Source of the DNA: BM003 sp963699835 | GTDB lineage: Bacteria > Pseudomonadota > Gammaproteobacteria > Steroidobacterales > BM003 | Assembly: GCA_963699835.1 (NCBI GenBank) | Contig: CAVOVJ010000004.1 | Location: forward strand, 310,001 to 374,000 | Reading direction: 5' to 3' | Length of the DNA stretch: 64,000 nt | In this document: one piece after another, positions 26,090 to 36,137 of the stretch | Layout of the letters: each line of letters opens with the position of its first letter | Position numbering within the stretch: position 1 is the stretch's first letter | The notes under the pieces: model-generated | Told to the model about the DNA's origin: nothing | Database searches by the model: none | The model's input: the letters and a program-made list of their open reading frames with translations, nothing else | Program-made: the position numbers and the translations under genes

Positions 26090-28625
26090 TCAGAAGCGCC
26101 AGACGAGGCCGAGCGAGGCAAAGATGGGCAGATACCTGGTGGATTCGGTGTCCAGCTCCAGCGGCCCGTCCTCGTCATCGACATCGTATTGGATGCAGCA
26201 CTCGTTGTTCCAGTCGAAAACATTCGCGACCTCGAGAAACAGCGTCGCAGAACTGCGCTGAAATACCAGTTCCCGCGCTATCCGGATATCCACTGATTTG
26301 AAATCGCCGAGGCGGGTACTGTTTCTCGGTCCGGTGCCGACGATGACTTGCGGCTCTTCCGCAACCAGCTCGATCGGAGTCGTTGGCCAGCCGCTATGGA
26401 AATCGCCGGCAATGCTGAATTCCCAGTAGCCGAGGCCCATCACCATCCCGCCACGCAACGCCTGCTGCTGGTCCCAGGCACGGCGTACGTTGCCGTGGTC
26501 GAATCGGTCTTTCACGGTAGACCAGGAATAAGTGACCCACCAGTCGAGCCAGGTCGAGTGCTTGCCCCAGAGCGAGGTTTCTATGCCGCGGGCGCGGGCA
26601 CTGTCCGGGTCGATACGCACCCGGTCGGGGGTCAGCTCGGGCAGCAGGACCAGCGGGTTGAGAAAGTTCTCGTAACGCGGGCGCAGGTCGTCCATGTGCT
26701 TGTCATACGCTTCGACCCGCAACACGATGTCCCTGGGCAGGGTTTGCTCGACGCTCAACACCAGGTGATCCGCGCGTTGCGCGTCGTCGAATTCCACCAC
26801 GCCGTCGGAGATCTGCAGTTCATTGATGCTCTGAGACTGGTAAAAGCGGCCCCAGCTGGCCCGCAACTCGGTGGAGTCGGTAAGTCCGTACATCAGGCCG
26901 AGGCGCGGGCTGTACTGGCTGTCGCTGTTGGCGCCGAGCGTTTGCCTATCCCAGCGCAAACCGGCGTCGGCTGCGAGTTTATCCGTGAGCCCGATCTGGG
27001 CACGGGTATACAGCCCGTACTGGTAACCATCGGGACGGGCCCGGATGTCGCGTTCGCGTTCGGGTTCGAGACTGGCGCCGGGAGTCAGGAATACCAGCTC
27101 GAACCCGGCAGCGTCCTGGTAATCGTATTTGCCCTCTTGCTGGCGCAGTTCACCGCCGAACTCGAGACGCAGGTCGTCCCCCGCCCGCCAGCTCAGCTCC
27201 GATTGCAATGAGTTGATGGTGAAGTTGCGGTCGTCATTGAGCCAGCCGTGGCTGACGCCCTCCTTTTCGGCGGTGCCGCTGCGTTTGCTCTCGAGCTCCG
27301 CGCGCGAGGCGATTGTGTGCCCGGAGACGCTGTCGCTCAGTTCGTAGTCGAGCCGCACCCAGTAGTAATAGTCGTCGTAGTCGGCGTCGGCATCCTCCTC
27401 TTCGTCGGGGTCCTTGAGATTGATGTCGTCACCGAAATACAGGAAGTGGGCCGAGGCGCGCAGCCGGTCCGTGACCTGGTAGCCGAGCCGGGTGTAGACA
27501 TCGACATAGCGCGGATCGCCGAGATCAGAGTCCACGGCATCCAATAGCAGATTGAGATTGCCGCGGCGCGCGGAAACGAGCCAGTCGCCGCGGCCACCGG
27601 TGAGCGGCCCGCTGCTGAGAATCGATGCGTTGAAAAAACTCAGGCCCAGTTCGTTTATCCGTGTCACGCCGGGATCGATCGTGCCGATGTCGATAACACC
27701 GCTCATCCGGTCGCCGAAGGTGGCGGGGAAAGCCCCGGTATAGACATCGAGGCTGTTGACGATACGCGGATCGATGGTGCTGAATATGCTCTGGAAGTCC
27801 TTCAGGTGAAACGGGTCGAACAGTCGCAGCCCGTCGAATTGCACCAGCGACTCATCGGTCTCACCGCCGCGGATATTGGATTTCGCAGTGACGCTGTTGT
27901 TGGCGGTTCCCGGGAGCCGATTGACCGAGCGGATCGGGTCGTCACCGAGATCCGGCAGTTTTTCGATGTCTTCAATGGAAAGGAATCGGTGCGATGGTGG
28001 AATCTTGCGGTCGATGCGGTAGCGGCTCGCATTGACGACCATTGTGCCGAGCTCTCTGACCTCCGGCGTTTGTACGTCAATCAGTGCGACCGAAGTCTTG
28101 CCCGGTTCGACATCGGCAACCACGGTGGTGACCACCGCGCGCTCGGACTGGTTTACCTGCACCACATAGGAACCCGGGGCGAGATCGCTGAAGCTGAAAT
28201 GTCCCCCGAGCGACGTCTTCGTGGCCAGGCGCTGACCGATGATCGAGACATCCGCGCCGCTGACGCGGTTGCCGGAATCGGTTTCCCTGACGATGCCGAG
28301 CAGCTCCCCGGTGTGATCCGGCGCGGATGCCGCACGCCGGGTAATCAGCAGGCTGCCCTGCGGTCCGCGCTCGACCGCCAGCGCATAGGGCGCGACGATC
28401 TGGGAAAGTAGATCAGCAGGGTCATCGCCGCCCGGTTCACTGCGTACGCTCATCCATGGCGTCACGAGATCGCTGCTGTAGTAGACGGCGACGTCATGCT
28501 GCGCCTCCAACAGCGTTATCGCGCGCTGCACCGATTTTCCGCGCAACGCTGGCGTGATCTCTGCATGGGCCGGGAGACTGTGAAAGAGACGCGCCGCCCA
28601 GTGCCAGCAGGCACAGCAGTGTCAT
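26090..28625 (-). CDS. TonB-dependent receptor with STN signalling domain, frameshifted at signal peptide
   Basis: About 844 residues. ATG 28625 starts a signal peptide (MTLLCLLALGGA); one extra T near 28578 separates it from LFHSLPAHAEITPALRGKSV. An STN domain follows (VQRAITLLEAQHDVAVYYSS, then VAPYALAVERGPQGSLLITR), which in FecA-type receptors touches the anti-sigma factor. Next comes a carboxypeptidase-regulatory-like domain (GIVRETDSGNRVSGADVSII to GSYVVQV). The plug (DDPIRSVNRLPGTANN, SNIRGGETDESLVQFDGL) and the 22-strand barrel complete it. The C-terminus ends in a barrel strand, YLPIFASLGLVWRF, with terminal phenylalanine. It acts in the outer membrane, importing an unknown substrate. 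It lies after sigma and fecR genes. Confidence 0.88.
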
Positions 28626-28733
28626 GCCGCGGCCGAGTCTCGCCGGGCTTCACTATGCGCTTGGGCATAAGCGAATCAGCCTGATGAGCACAATCATTTC
28701 TTGCCCGGGCAGTTTAGCAGCAGGGCTCTGTTT

Positions 28734-29783
28734 TCATTGGTCCGGATTCTCAGTTTTGCGCTCTGCAGCCGCACCGCTATTGTTCTGGATCAGGATCGAA
28801 CCGTCCTCGAGCAGCTCGTAGGACAGGTCGGTGGTTGCCAGCATTACGTCGAGAGCCTCGAGCGGGGAGAGCCGGTCGATGCGGCCATGCAGCCGGGTTA
28901 GTGATGCCTGCCCTTCGACAGCGGCGCTGGCGAACCGGACATCGCGACCGCTTTCGCGGGTAACCCATGCGAGCAACTGATCGAGCGCGATGTTGGCCAT
29001 ACTCGGTAGCGGTGCGACCTGTAAGGTCCAATTCCAGCCCGGATCGCTGGGCGAGAATCGCGAACGCGACACTGCGCCTGTGGCATCAACGACAATTTCC
29101 TCGCCGGCATTACTCAGTGCACTGACCGTGGCGCTTGCAAAAGTCACGCTTCCGTCGCGTACCCGCAGCCGCAGCGTATCCTGCGTTTGCCAGACCTCGA
29201 ACTGGGTCCCGATGTCACGAAAAACACCGCGACCCGTTCTTATCTCAACGCCCGGACTGCCCTCCACCCGACCGTAGGTATCGACATAGATCCTGCCCGA
29301 TAACAGTTCGATCACGCCCGCCGCAGCCAGCACGATCCGCGTTTGTTCATCGATGCGCAGCGACGAGCCGTCGCCAAGACGCAAACCAGCAAAGCTGGCG
29401 GTGCCCGTTTGCAGTGTCGATCCGGTGTTGATCGCATCATCATCGCCAAGCCGTGTGGCGGCCGGTTTGTTGTCGGCCGCCACTATCGACAGCTCGCCGA
29501 TGACCTTGTAGGTGGTGGCGACGTTGCCAATGTCGGTTCGCGGAAATTGGATCCAGACAACCGCTGCCACGACAACTGTGGCCGCGATCGCGCCCCATTG
29601 CAGCCGTTGCCACCGCCGGGTATGTCTCGTTTTGCGTTCCCAGGTTGCGGTCACCGCGGCACGCGCGTCGGCCATCGCCGCGGCGGATGGGGTCACGCGC
29701 TTGCCAGCGGCACGAATAATCTCGCCCACGATATCGCGTTCGTCGCCACCGTTTTCCCGATAATCGCCATCGTTCATAGTCAT
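28734..29783 (-). CDS. FecR-family anti-sigma/signal-transducing protein
   Basis: 349 residues, intact. A cytoplasmic N-terminal part (about 1-60), which would hold the sigma factor, is followed by a membrane helix (LQWGAIAATVVVAAVVWIQF). The periplasmic FecR domain follows: GELSIVAADNKPAATRLGDD, DAINTGSTLQTG, GLRLGDGSSLRIDEQTRI, GRIYVDTYG and TGRGVFRDIGTQFEVWQ. The C-terminal domain is STN-like (LLAWVTRESGRDVRFASAAV, then HGRIDRLSPLEALDVMLAT and DGSILIQNN). It lies between the sigma gene (17 bases upstream) and the receptor gene. By analogy to FecIRA, substrate binding at the receptor would be passed through the STN domain to this protein and to the sigma factor. Confidence 0.9.
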   Translation of the reverse strand: MTMNDGDYRENGGDERDIVGEIIRAAGKRVTPSAAAMADARAAVTATWERKTRHTRRWQRLQWGAIAATVVVAAVVWIQFPRTDIGNVATTYKVIGELSIVAADNKPAATRLGDDDAINTGSTLQTGTASFAGLRLGDGSSLRIDEQTRIVLAAAGVIELLSGRIYVDTYGRVEGSPGVEIRTGRGVFRDIGTQFEVWQTQDTLRLRVRDGSVTFASATVSALSNAGEEIVVDATGAVSRSRFSPSDPGWNWTLQVAPLPSMANIALDQLLAWVTRESGRDVRFASAAVEGQASLTRLHGRIDRLSPLEALDVMLATTDLSYELLEDGSILIQNNSGAAAERKTENPDQ

Positions 29784-29799
29784 TAGCCTCGAACCCTGT

Positions 29800-30422
29800 T
29801 CATTCAGGGTGTTCGCTGCCGGGCATACTCGTGGCGCCCGTCAGTGCGCCTATCGTCTCGCGAAAGGCCTTGCGTGCCCGCGTCAGCAGAGATTCGGCCG
29901 CTTTCGGCCCAACCCGCAGGCGCGCGGCGATTTCCTTTACGCTCAGACCATCCACGTATTTCCATTCAAGGACGTCCGCGTGTCGCGGCGTCAGGTGATC
30001 CATGACCGACTGGATCAGGCGGCCGAAGCTCGGCGCGGCGTGCAAGCGCTTCGGGTTCCTCGGTCGCCGGCCCTGTCATCGCCTGCAGAACGGCGCGTAC
30101 CTCCTGTTGATCCTCGATCAAAACGACCCGGTTCGCTTCGCGGTTCGTGGCGCGGCAGTGGTCGATCAGGGCATTGCGGCAGATCTGGCAAACCCAGGTA
30201 TAGAGCGCCGCCTCGCCGCGATAGCGATCGAGATTCTCGATCGCGTTGCACAGCGACTGCTGGGCGACTTCCAGCGAAGCGTCGTGATCGCCACCGAGGC
30301 GCGCCATCGCGAAACCGGTACAGCCGCGGGAAAAAATCGTCGAACAGGGTACGAAACGCGGTCTCGTCACCCCTGAGAATTTTTCGGGCTATTGCCCAGT
30401 CTGCATGTATCGGTTTCGCCAC
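29800..30422 (-). CDS. ECF sigma factor of a FecR operon, frameshifted
   Basis: About 207 residues in three frames. The first, MAKPIHADWAIARKILRGDE then TAFRTLFDDFFPRLYRF, is the sigma region 2 start. The next, AMARLGGDHDASLEVAQQSL, NAIENLDRYRGEAALYTWVC and ICRNALIDHCRATNRE, completes region 2. The last, IQSVMDHLTPRHADVLEWKY, VDGLSVKEIAARLRVGPKAA and ESLLTRARKAFRE, is the region 4 helix-turn-helix. Breaks are near 30325 and 30022. Its stop is 17 bases from the fecR start. It should direct RNA polymerase to this operon when FecR is signalled; the promoter is probably in the gap to the divergent gene at 30752. Confidence 0.82.
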
Positions 30423-30751
30423 GACTGTTCCCGGCCCTTTTTATATAGACGGCGGACGACGTCAAATCCTTCGCTCCCGCGTGTCAGCGATTCGGCGGAA
30501 CGACAGTGACTTGCGACCGCGCGCTCGCAAGCCGGGTTCGGTTAGGTATCCGCGCGCGCCTGTCGTCACAGCATGAGATCAGCGCGGCCTGCAGTGCAAA
30601 TACATCGCGATGTTGGTCCGCGACGGATCTCCTCGCAATGGCGAGGGATTTTCCTGCCGTTGTCGTCTAAACGAGGGCAGAGCGAAAAATTCCTGCGAGT
30701 GCCAAATCGGGCGACATGAATTTGGCTGACACCGGATGGAGGAAGTGACTA
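30423..30751. other. Divergent intergenic region
   Basis: 329 bases between the sigma gene (minus) and the exported acidic protein (plus). A ribosome site GGAGG (30736-30740) lies about 11 bases before the ATG at 30752. A short hairpin-like repeat (CCTCGC, AATG, GCGAGG) lies near 30630-30650. No clear -35/-10 pair stands out, and I see no reading frame or RNA gene. Confidence 0.5.
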
Positions 30752-31887
30752 ATGAGAAAGTATCTGTTTGTGGCCGCGCTGACACTGGCACTGTCACCAT
30801 GGGCGGCATTTGCAACTGCGGAGGCGAGTTTGCCTTTCTGTTCCAAAACAGCCAAGCAAATGTTCGGCGCATGTCGCGCGGACGTTAATGACAATTTCCG
30901 GGAAGCGAGGGCCAAGTGCCTGAATATCGCTGATGATGAGGAGCGTGGCGAATGTTTCGAGGAGGCCTGGGAGGAGCGCCACGAAGAATCGGACGAGTGC
31001 TTTGATCAGCGCGAAGCTCGTTACGAGGCCTGCGATCTGCTCGGCGAGGATCGCTATGATCCGGATCCACTGAAAGACCCGGCCATCATGTTTATCGATC
31101 CCGATGAGATCGGCGGCTCGTACGAACCCAACCCCTATTTAAACCTGACTGTCGGACATACTTACGTTCTTCGTGCCGGCGAGGATTTCGAGGAGATCGT
31201 CGTCGTGACCGTGAGCTGACGAGACCCGCGAGGCTGACCGGCGACGATGGTGCAGCGGTCCTGTGCCGGACCGTCGTCGACGCGGTCGTGATCGAGGAGA
31301 CAGATGAGGAAGACGGCACTATCGACTACGAGCCGGTTGAAATCACCGACGACGAGTTTGCCCAGGACGTCAACGGCTCTGTCTACTATTGCGGCGAAGT
31401 CTCGCGCAATTTCGAAGACGGCTATCTGGTCGATATAGACGGATCGTTCTTCTCCGGAATCGATGGCGCGAAGGGCGGTGTGCTAATGCGCGCGGTGCCG
31501 GTCGAAGGCCAGGCCGATCGACAGGAATGGTTGGTCGGAGAGGCTGAGGATGTCGTCGAGTATGTCAGTCTGGCAACGAGTCCGGATGAGGAAAATCCGC
31601 TTTTCCCCTGCAACGATCAGTGCTTGCAGACGCATGATACGGCGGCGCTGAGCCCGGGCGAAACCGAGTTCAAGTACTACCTCGAGGATGTCGGGTTCGT
31701 GCTGGCGGTTGCACTCGAAGATGACACGCCTACCGGTGAAAGAGAGGAGCTGCTGTGCGTTGGCGACTCCCTTGCCGTATTGGCGGACCCGGACTGCGGC
31801 ATCGAAGATCTCGACGAGTTGCTCGATGAACTCTGCGAGCTCTCGCCCGATGCGTTTTGCGAGGATGATGACGACGACGATGACTAA
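30752..31887 (+). CDS. Exported acidic cysteine-containing protein, unknown function, frameshifted
   Basis: Read across two +1 frame changes near 31217 and 31229 this gives about 377 residues. A signal peptide (MRKYLFVAALTLALSPWAAF, then ATAEA) is followed by a segment with spaced cysteines: LPFCSKTAKQMFGACRADVN, AKCLNIADDEERGECFEEAW, ESDECFDQREARYEACDLL. Next comes a mainly beta-like domain: TYVLRAGEDFEEIVVVTVS, VLCRTVVDAVVIEETDEEDG, DYEPVEITDDEFAQDVNGSV, YYCGEVSRNFEDGYLVDIDG, VEYVSLATSPDEENPLFPCN. The C-terminus is extremely acidic, ending in seven aspartates. Related hypothetical proteins with the YYCGE and FEDG motifs exist in gammaproteobacteria, from memory. It may bind Ca2+ or metals. 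It stands alone between the FecR operon and the DUF885 genes, with its own terminator. Confidence 0.7.
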
Positions 31888-31950
31888 CCGATAGCGTTGC
31901 AGTACCCGGCGCGGGAACGGACTCCCGCGGCGGTAGATTTGACCGCAACA

Positions 31951-32011
31951 GGCGGGCCAGCGGGCCTGGTGCAATTCCCCCAGCACCGGTTCCTGGCCCG
32001 CCGCCTTTTTT
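31951..32011 (+). terminator. Intrinsic terminator after the exported acidic protein
   Basis: GGCGGGCCAG (31951-31960) pairs perfectly with CTGGCCCGCC (31993-32002), followed by GCC and six T residues. The 32-base loop itself can form a smaller hairpin. It is 64 bases after the stop of the upstream gene. Confidence 0.8.
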
Positions 32012-32143
32012 CCCTTCCCCCCTCCTGTCAGCGCAAAGAGGCATGGAACCGAATGATCGCCGTGGCGTCTGAATGGCCATTGACTGGTATCTCGCGGCCG
32101 CCTGAGCTAGAAAGGCGGCCTAATGGCGTGAGGGGGCTAACTA

Positions 32144-33997
32144 ATGAAACAGGGTCTGATCGGCGTGCTGGCGATGGCATTTCTGTGGGGGTGTGGCAAT
32201 GATGCAGGGTTCCACTGATCAGCCGGGGAAGGCGGTAAGCACCCCGGCTGTGGCCGCGCCGGCCGTGAACACCGACAGCGAAACCGGGAGTAAGTCCGAG
32301 ACCGCATCGGCGCGACTCGCCAATCTTGTCGATGCCTATTTCGAGGAAAACCTCGAGCTCAACCCGGTGACGGCCACGTTTATCGGTGACAGCCGCTATA
32401 ACGATCGTCTCGGCAACAGCATTGGACCGGAACACCGGGCCGCCCAGCTGGCAATGGAGCGGCGTTTCCTCGCGGCGGCCATGGAAATCGATGGCGATGC
32501 GCTCGAAGACCAGGACCTTTTGACGCTCGAAGTATTCATACTGGGGCGCCGCGAGGCGATCGAGGGCAGCGAATTCCCGGCTTACCTGTTGCCAATCAAC
32601 CAGATGTTCAGCATGCCCAGCCTGATGGCGATGCTTGGCTCGGGACGCTCGGCGCAGCCGTTTGCAACGGTCGCTGACTATGACAATTTTCTCGGTCGTA
32701 TCGACGATTTTACGATCTGGGTCGACCAGGCCATTGCGAACATGCGCGAAGGGATCGAGAAGGGCGTGGTTCAGCCACGCGTGATCATGGAAAAGGTATT
32801 GCCGCAGCTTGCGGCGCATGTCGTGGAGGACCCGGAGGAGAGTCTCTTCTGGGTCCTGTCGCGAATATGGCGGACGATTTCAGTGCGGCGGAACGTGACC
32901 GGCTCACCACGGCGTATCGCGGCGCAATCGGCGAACAGCTGGTTCCGGCCTACCGCCGTCTTTACCAGTACATCGAGGAAGACTATCTGCCGAATGCGCG
33001 CGCAACGGTGGCCTGGTCGGAGCTTCCCGATGGAGCTGACTGGTACGACTACCGCGCCCGGGTCAGCACGACCACGACGATGAGCGCGCGCGAAATCCAT
33101 GAACTGGGACTGGCGGAAGTTGCGCGGATTCGTGCAGAAATGGAGGGGGTGCGCGACGAAGTCGGCTTCGAAGGTGAACTGGCGGACTTCTTCGACTATC
33201 TGAAAAACGACGACAGTTTCTTCTTCGACAATGCCGGGGATCTGCTGGCCGGCTATCGTGACCTGAAAATTCGTATCGACGCGTTACTGCCGGCGTTATT
33301 TTCAGATTTTCCAAAGGCCGACTATGAGATTCGCGAGGTCGAGGCGTTCCGTGCCGAGTCCTCGGCCGGCGCGTCGTATCAGCGCCCTGCGCCGGATGGT
33401 TCGCGCCCGGGTATTTTCTACGTCAATACCCACAACCTTAAGGCCCAGCCGATTTACGGCATGGAGACGTTGTCGCTGCACGAGGCCTCGCCGGGTCACC
33501 ATTTTCAGATTTCAATCCAGCAGGAATTGACCGGTCTGCCACGGTTTCGCCGCTTCGGTGGCTACACTGCTTACGTCGAGGGCTGGGCACTGTATGCCGA
33601 ATCGCTTGGCCGCGAGCTCGGCCTGTTCACCGATCCCTACCAGTACTACGGCAAACTCAACGACGAAATGCTGCGGGCGATGCGTCTGGTCGTGGATACC
33701 GGCCTGCACACCGAGGGCTGGAGCCGCGAGCAGGCGATTGCATACATGCTCGAGAATTCGTCGCTGGCCGAGTCCGATGTCGTCGCCGAGGTAGAGCGCT
33801 ACATCGCGATTCCCGGACAGGCGCTGTCGTATAAGATCGGCCAGATTCGGATACTCGAGTTGCGGGCACGGGCCGAGCAGAAGCTCGGTGACGACTTCGA
33901 CGTGAAGGCCTTCCACAGCATGGTGCTGCGCGGTGGAGCGCTGCCTATGGCGGTGCTCGAGGCGCGCACGGATCGCTGGATCGCGGCGCGGATGTAG
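32144..33997 (+). CDS. DUF885 lipoprotein, copy 1 of 3, frameshifted
   Basis: About 617 residues. A lipoprotein signal (MKQGLIGVLAMAFLWGCG) ends in a lipobox cysteine; one extra G near 32207 separates it from the mature part. The mature part begins with the family block RLANLVDAYFEENLELNPVT, then FIGDSRYNDRL. A second break near 32855 (one G missing from a GGGG run) leads to SAAERDRLTTAYRGAIGEQL. The DUF885 site LHEASPGHHFQISIQ carries two adjacent histidines, and downstream blocks include YVEGWALYAESLGRELG and YIAIPGQALSYKIGQ. DUF885 proteins are predicted metallo-hydrolases with a thermolysin-like, M3-type fold; peptidase activity is likely but unproven. First of three tandem paralogs. Confidence 0.85.
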
Positions 33998-34164
33998 GTG
34001 TCGTAACTGCGGGCAGCGTGCTTCGGGACGGGCGCTTCGGTGCGCGCAAGGGCGCACACACGAGGGCCGCCGGCATTTGGTATCGCGGCGCGGATACGAG
34101 TATGCTGCGCCGCCAATCCGTCCGCTTCCGAAACAATCATGCGCTCACCCGCAAAGGGGCCAAA

Positions 34165-36014
34165 ATGAACCCACGCCTGACGATAGCGCTTGCCGCAATG
34201 GCGCTTGGCGCCGCCTGCAGTGGCGGCGATAACGAGAACGACGTAACACCGGCGGCTGCCGACAGCGCTGCCCCGGGGCCGCGCCGGTGGTCGCGGAAGT
34301 CGCCTCCGACGATTCCGCTGCCCGGTTGAATCGACTGGCTGAGGAGTATTTCGAGGAAACGCTGAAGCTCAATCCGTTGTTCGCGACGTTTATCGGCGAT
34401 GACCGTTATAACGACCACATTGCCAACAACATCGGCCCGGAGCACCGGGCGGCAGAGAAGGCTCTGAATACCCGTTACCTCGCAATGCTCGGTGAGATCG
34501 ATGCGGAGGCGTTAGAGGGCCAGGACCGGCTCACCTACCTGGTATTCGAACGCGATCTGCGCGAGAACATAGAGGGTTTCAGATTTCCGGCACATCTTAT
34601 CCCGGTGAACCAGTTCTACGGCATGCACAACTCGTTCGCGCGGCTCGGCGCGGGCGGCGGCCTGCATCCTTTCAATACCGTTAAGGACTACGACGATTTT
34701 CTGTCGCGCAGCGACGATTTCGTCGTCTGGATCGACCAGGCTATCGCGAACATGAAGGTCGGGACGACGCAGGGCGTTGTGCAGCCACGCATCCTGATGG
34801 AGCGGGTCGTGCCGCAGATCGAGGCGCTGCTGAAAGACGATCCGGAGCAGACGATTTTCTGGAAGCCGGTAGAAAACATGCCGGAGACCATCACCGGTGC
34901 AGATCGTGACAGGTTGACTGCGGCCTATCGCGACTCCATAGCGACCAAAGTCATGCCCGCCTACCGGCGTCTGCTGGCGTACATCCAGGACAACTACATT
35001 GCGGCCGCGCGCGATACCGTCGGGCTCAATGCGCTGCCCGACGGCGAGGCCTGGTATGCATACCGGGTCAAAAGCTATACCACGACCGATCTGACCCCGG
35101 ACGAGATCCACGAAATCGGTCTTGCCGAGGTAGCTCGTATCCACGAGCAGATGCAGGCGGTTATCGCCGAGGTCGGTTTCGAGGGTACGCTGGACGAGTT
35201 CTTCGCGTTTCTGAACGATGATCCGCAGTTCTATTTCGGTTCGGAAGAAGAACTGCTGACCGCGTACCGCTCGTTAATGGCGGATCTGGACGTCAAGGCG
35301 CTCAAGCTGTTCGATAGGCTGCCGCGAACCGGATATGAAATCCGCCCGGTCGAGGCGTATCGGGCGAAATCCTCGTCGGCGGGATCCTATGTTTCTCCAT
35401 CGCCGGACGGCTCGCGCGCCGGTGTTTTCTATGTCAATACCTACGACCTGTCGGCGCGCCCGCGTTGGGGAATGGAGTCGTTGTTCCTGCACGAAGCGGT
35501 TCCGGGGCATCACTTCCAGAACGCGCTGGCTATCGAGCTGACCGACCTGCCACGGCTGCGCCGGTTTGGCAGCTACACCGCGTATGGTGAGGGCTGGGGC
35601 CTGTACGCCGAATCCCTGGGCAAGGAACTCGGCGTCTACGAGGATCCGTACCAGTATTTCGGCGCGCTTGCGGCGGAACTGTGGCGCGCGATCCGCCTGG
35701 TCGTCGATACCGGCCTGCATCACAAGGGCTGGACCCGCGAGCAGGTTCTGGAGTTCATGTACTCCAACACCGCGGTCAAGGAGGCGCGCGCGGTGTCCGA
35801 GGCGGAGCGTTACATCGCGATTCCCGGCCAGGCACTGGCCTACAAAATAGGTCAGTTGCAGATTCGTTCCCTTCGTGACGAGGCCGAGGCCGCCTGGGGC
35901 GACGATTTCGATGTCAAAGCCTTCCATCGCCAGGTGCTCAACGATGGCGAATTGCCGCTGGACGTGCTGGCGGCAAAAATCCGCCGTTGGAACGACGATC
36001 GCGGTGGCGAGTAA
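34165..36014 (+). CDS. DUF885 lipoprotein, copy 2 of 3, frameshifted
   Basis: About 616 residues. Lipoprotein signal MNPRLTIALAAMALGAACSG with the lipobox cysteine in GAACS, followed by an Ala/Pro/Asp-rich linker. One frame change at about 34282, inside a GGGG run, separates the linker from PVVAEVASDDSAARLNRLAE. After it the frame is open to the end. The site is LHEAVPGHHFQNALA, with YGEGWGLYAESLGKELG and YIAIPGQALAYKIGQ downstream. Like copy 1 it also has the EYFEETLKLNP and FIGDDRYND start block. It lies about 170 bases after copy 1 and 120 before copy 3, all on the plus strand, so one transcript is likely. Envelope-anchored hydrolase; substrate unknown. Confidence 0.87.
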
Positions 36015-36137
36015 GCGGCTGCCCGAATAAGTGCACTGCCGGACCGGTCCATGACCGGCCGGCGTTTGAATGAAACCCGCGCTGTCGCGCCAGCTCTGGC
36101 GGCGCGGCCGCCGAGAAGCAGAGCGGAGTGGGAGAAG

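Noticed and set aside
30579..30872. Minus-strand frame over the intergenic region and signal peptide of the exported acidic protein
   Set aside because: It overlaps a signal peptide with a good ribosome site on the plus strand, and has no recognised motif.
25378..31887. FecR operon and neighbours as pseudogenes
   Set aside because: Each break is repaired by one base, and the reading frames stay otherwise open with conserved motifs. Sequencing error is the simpler explanation.
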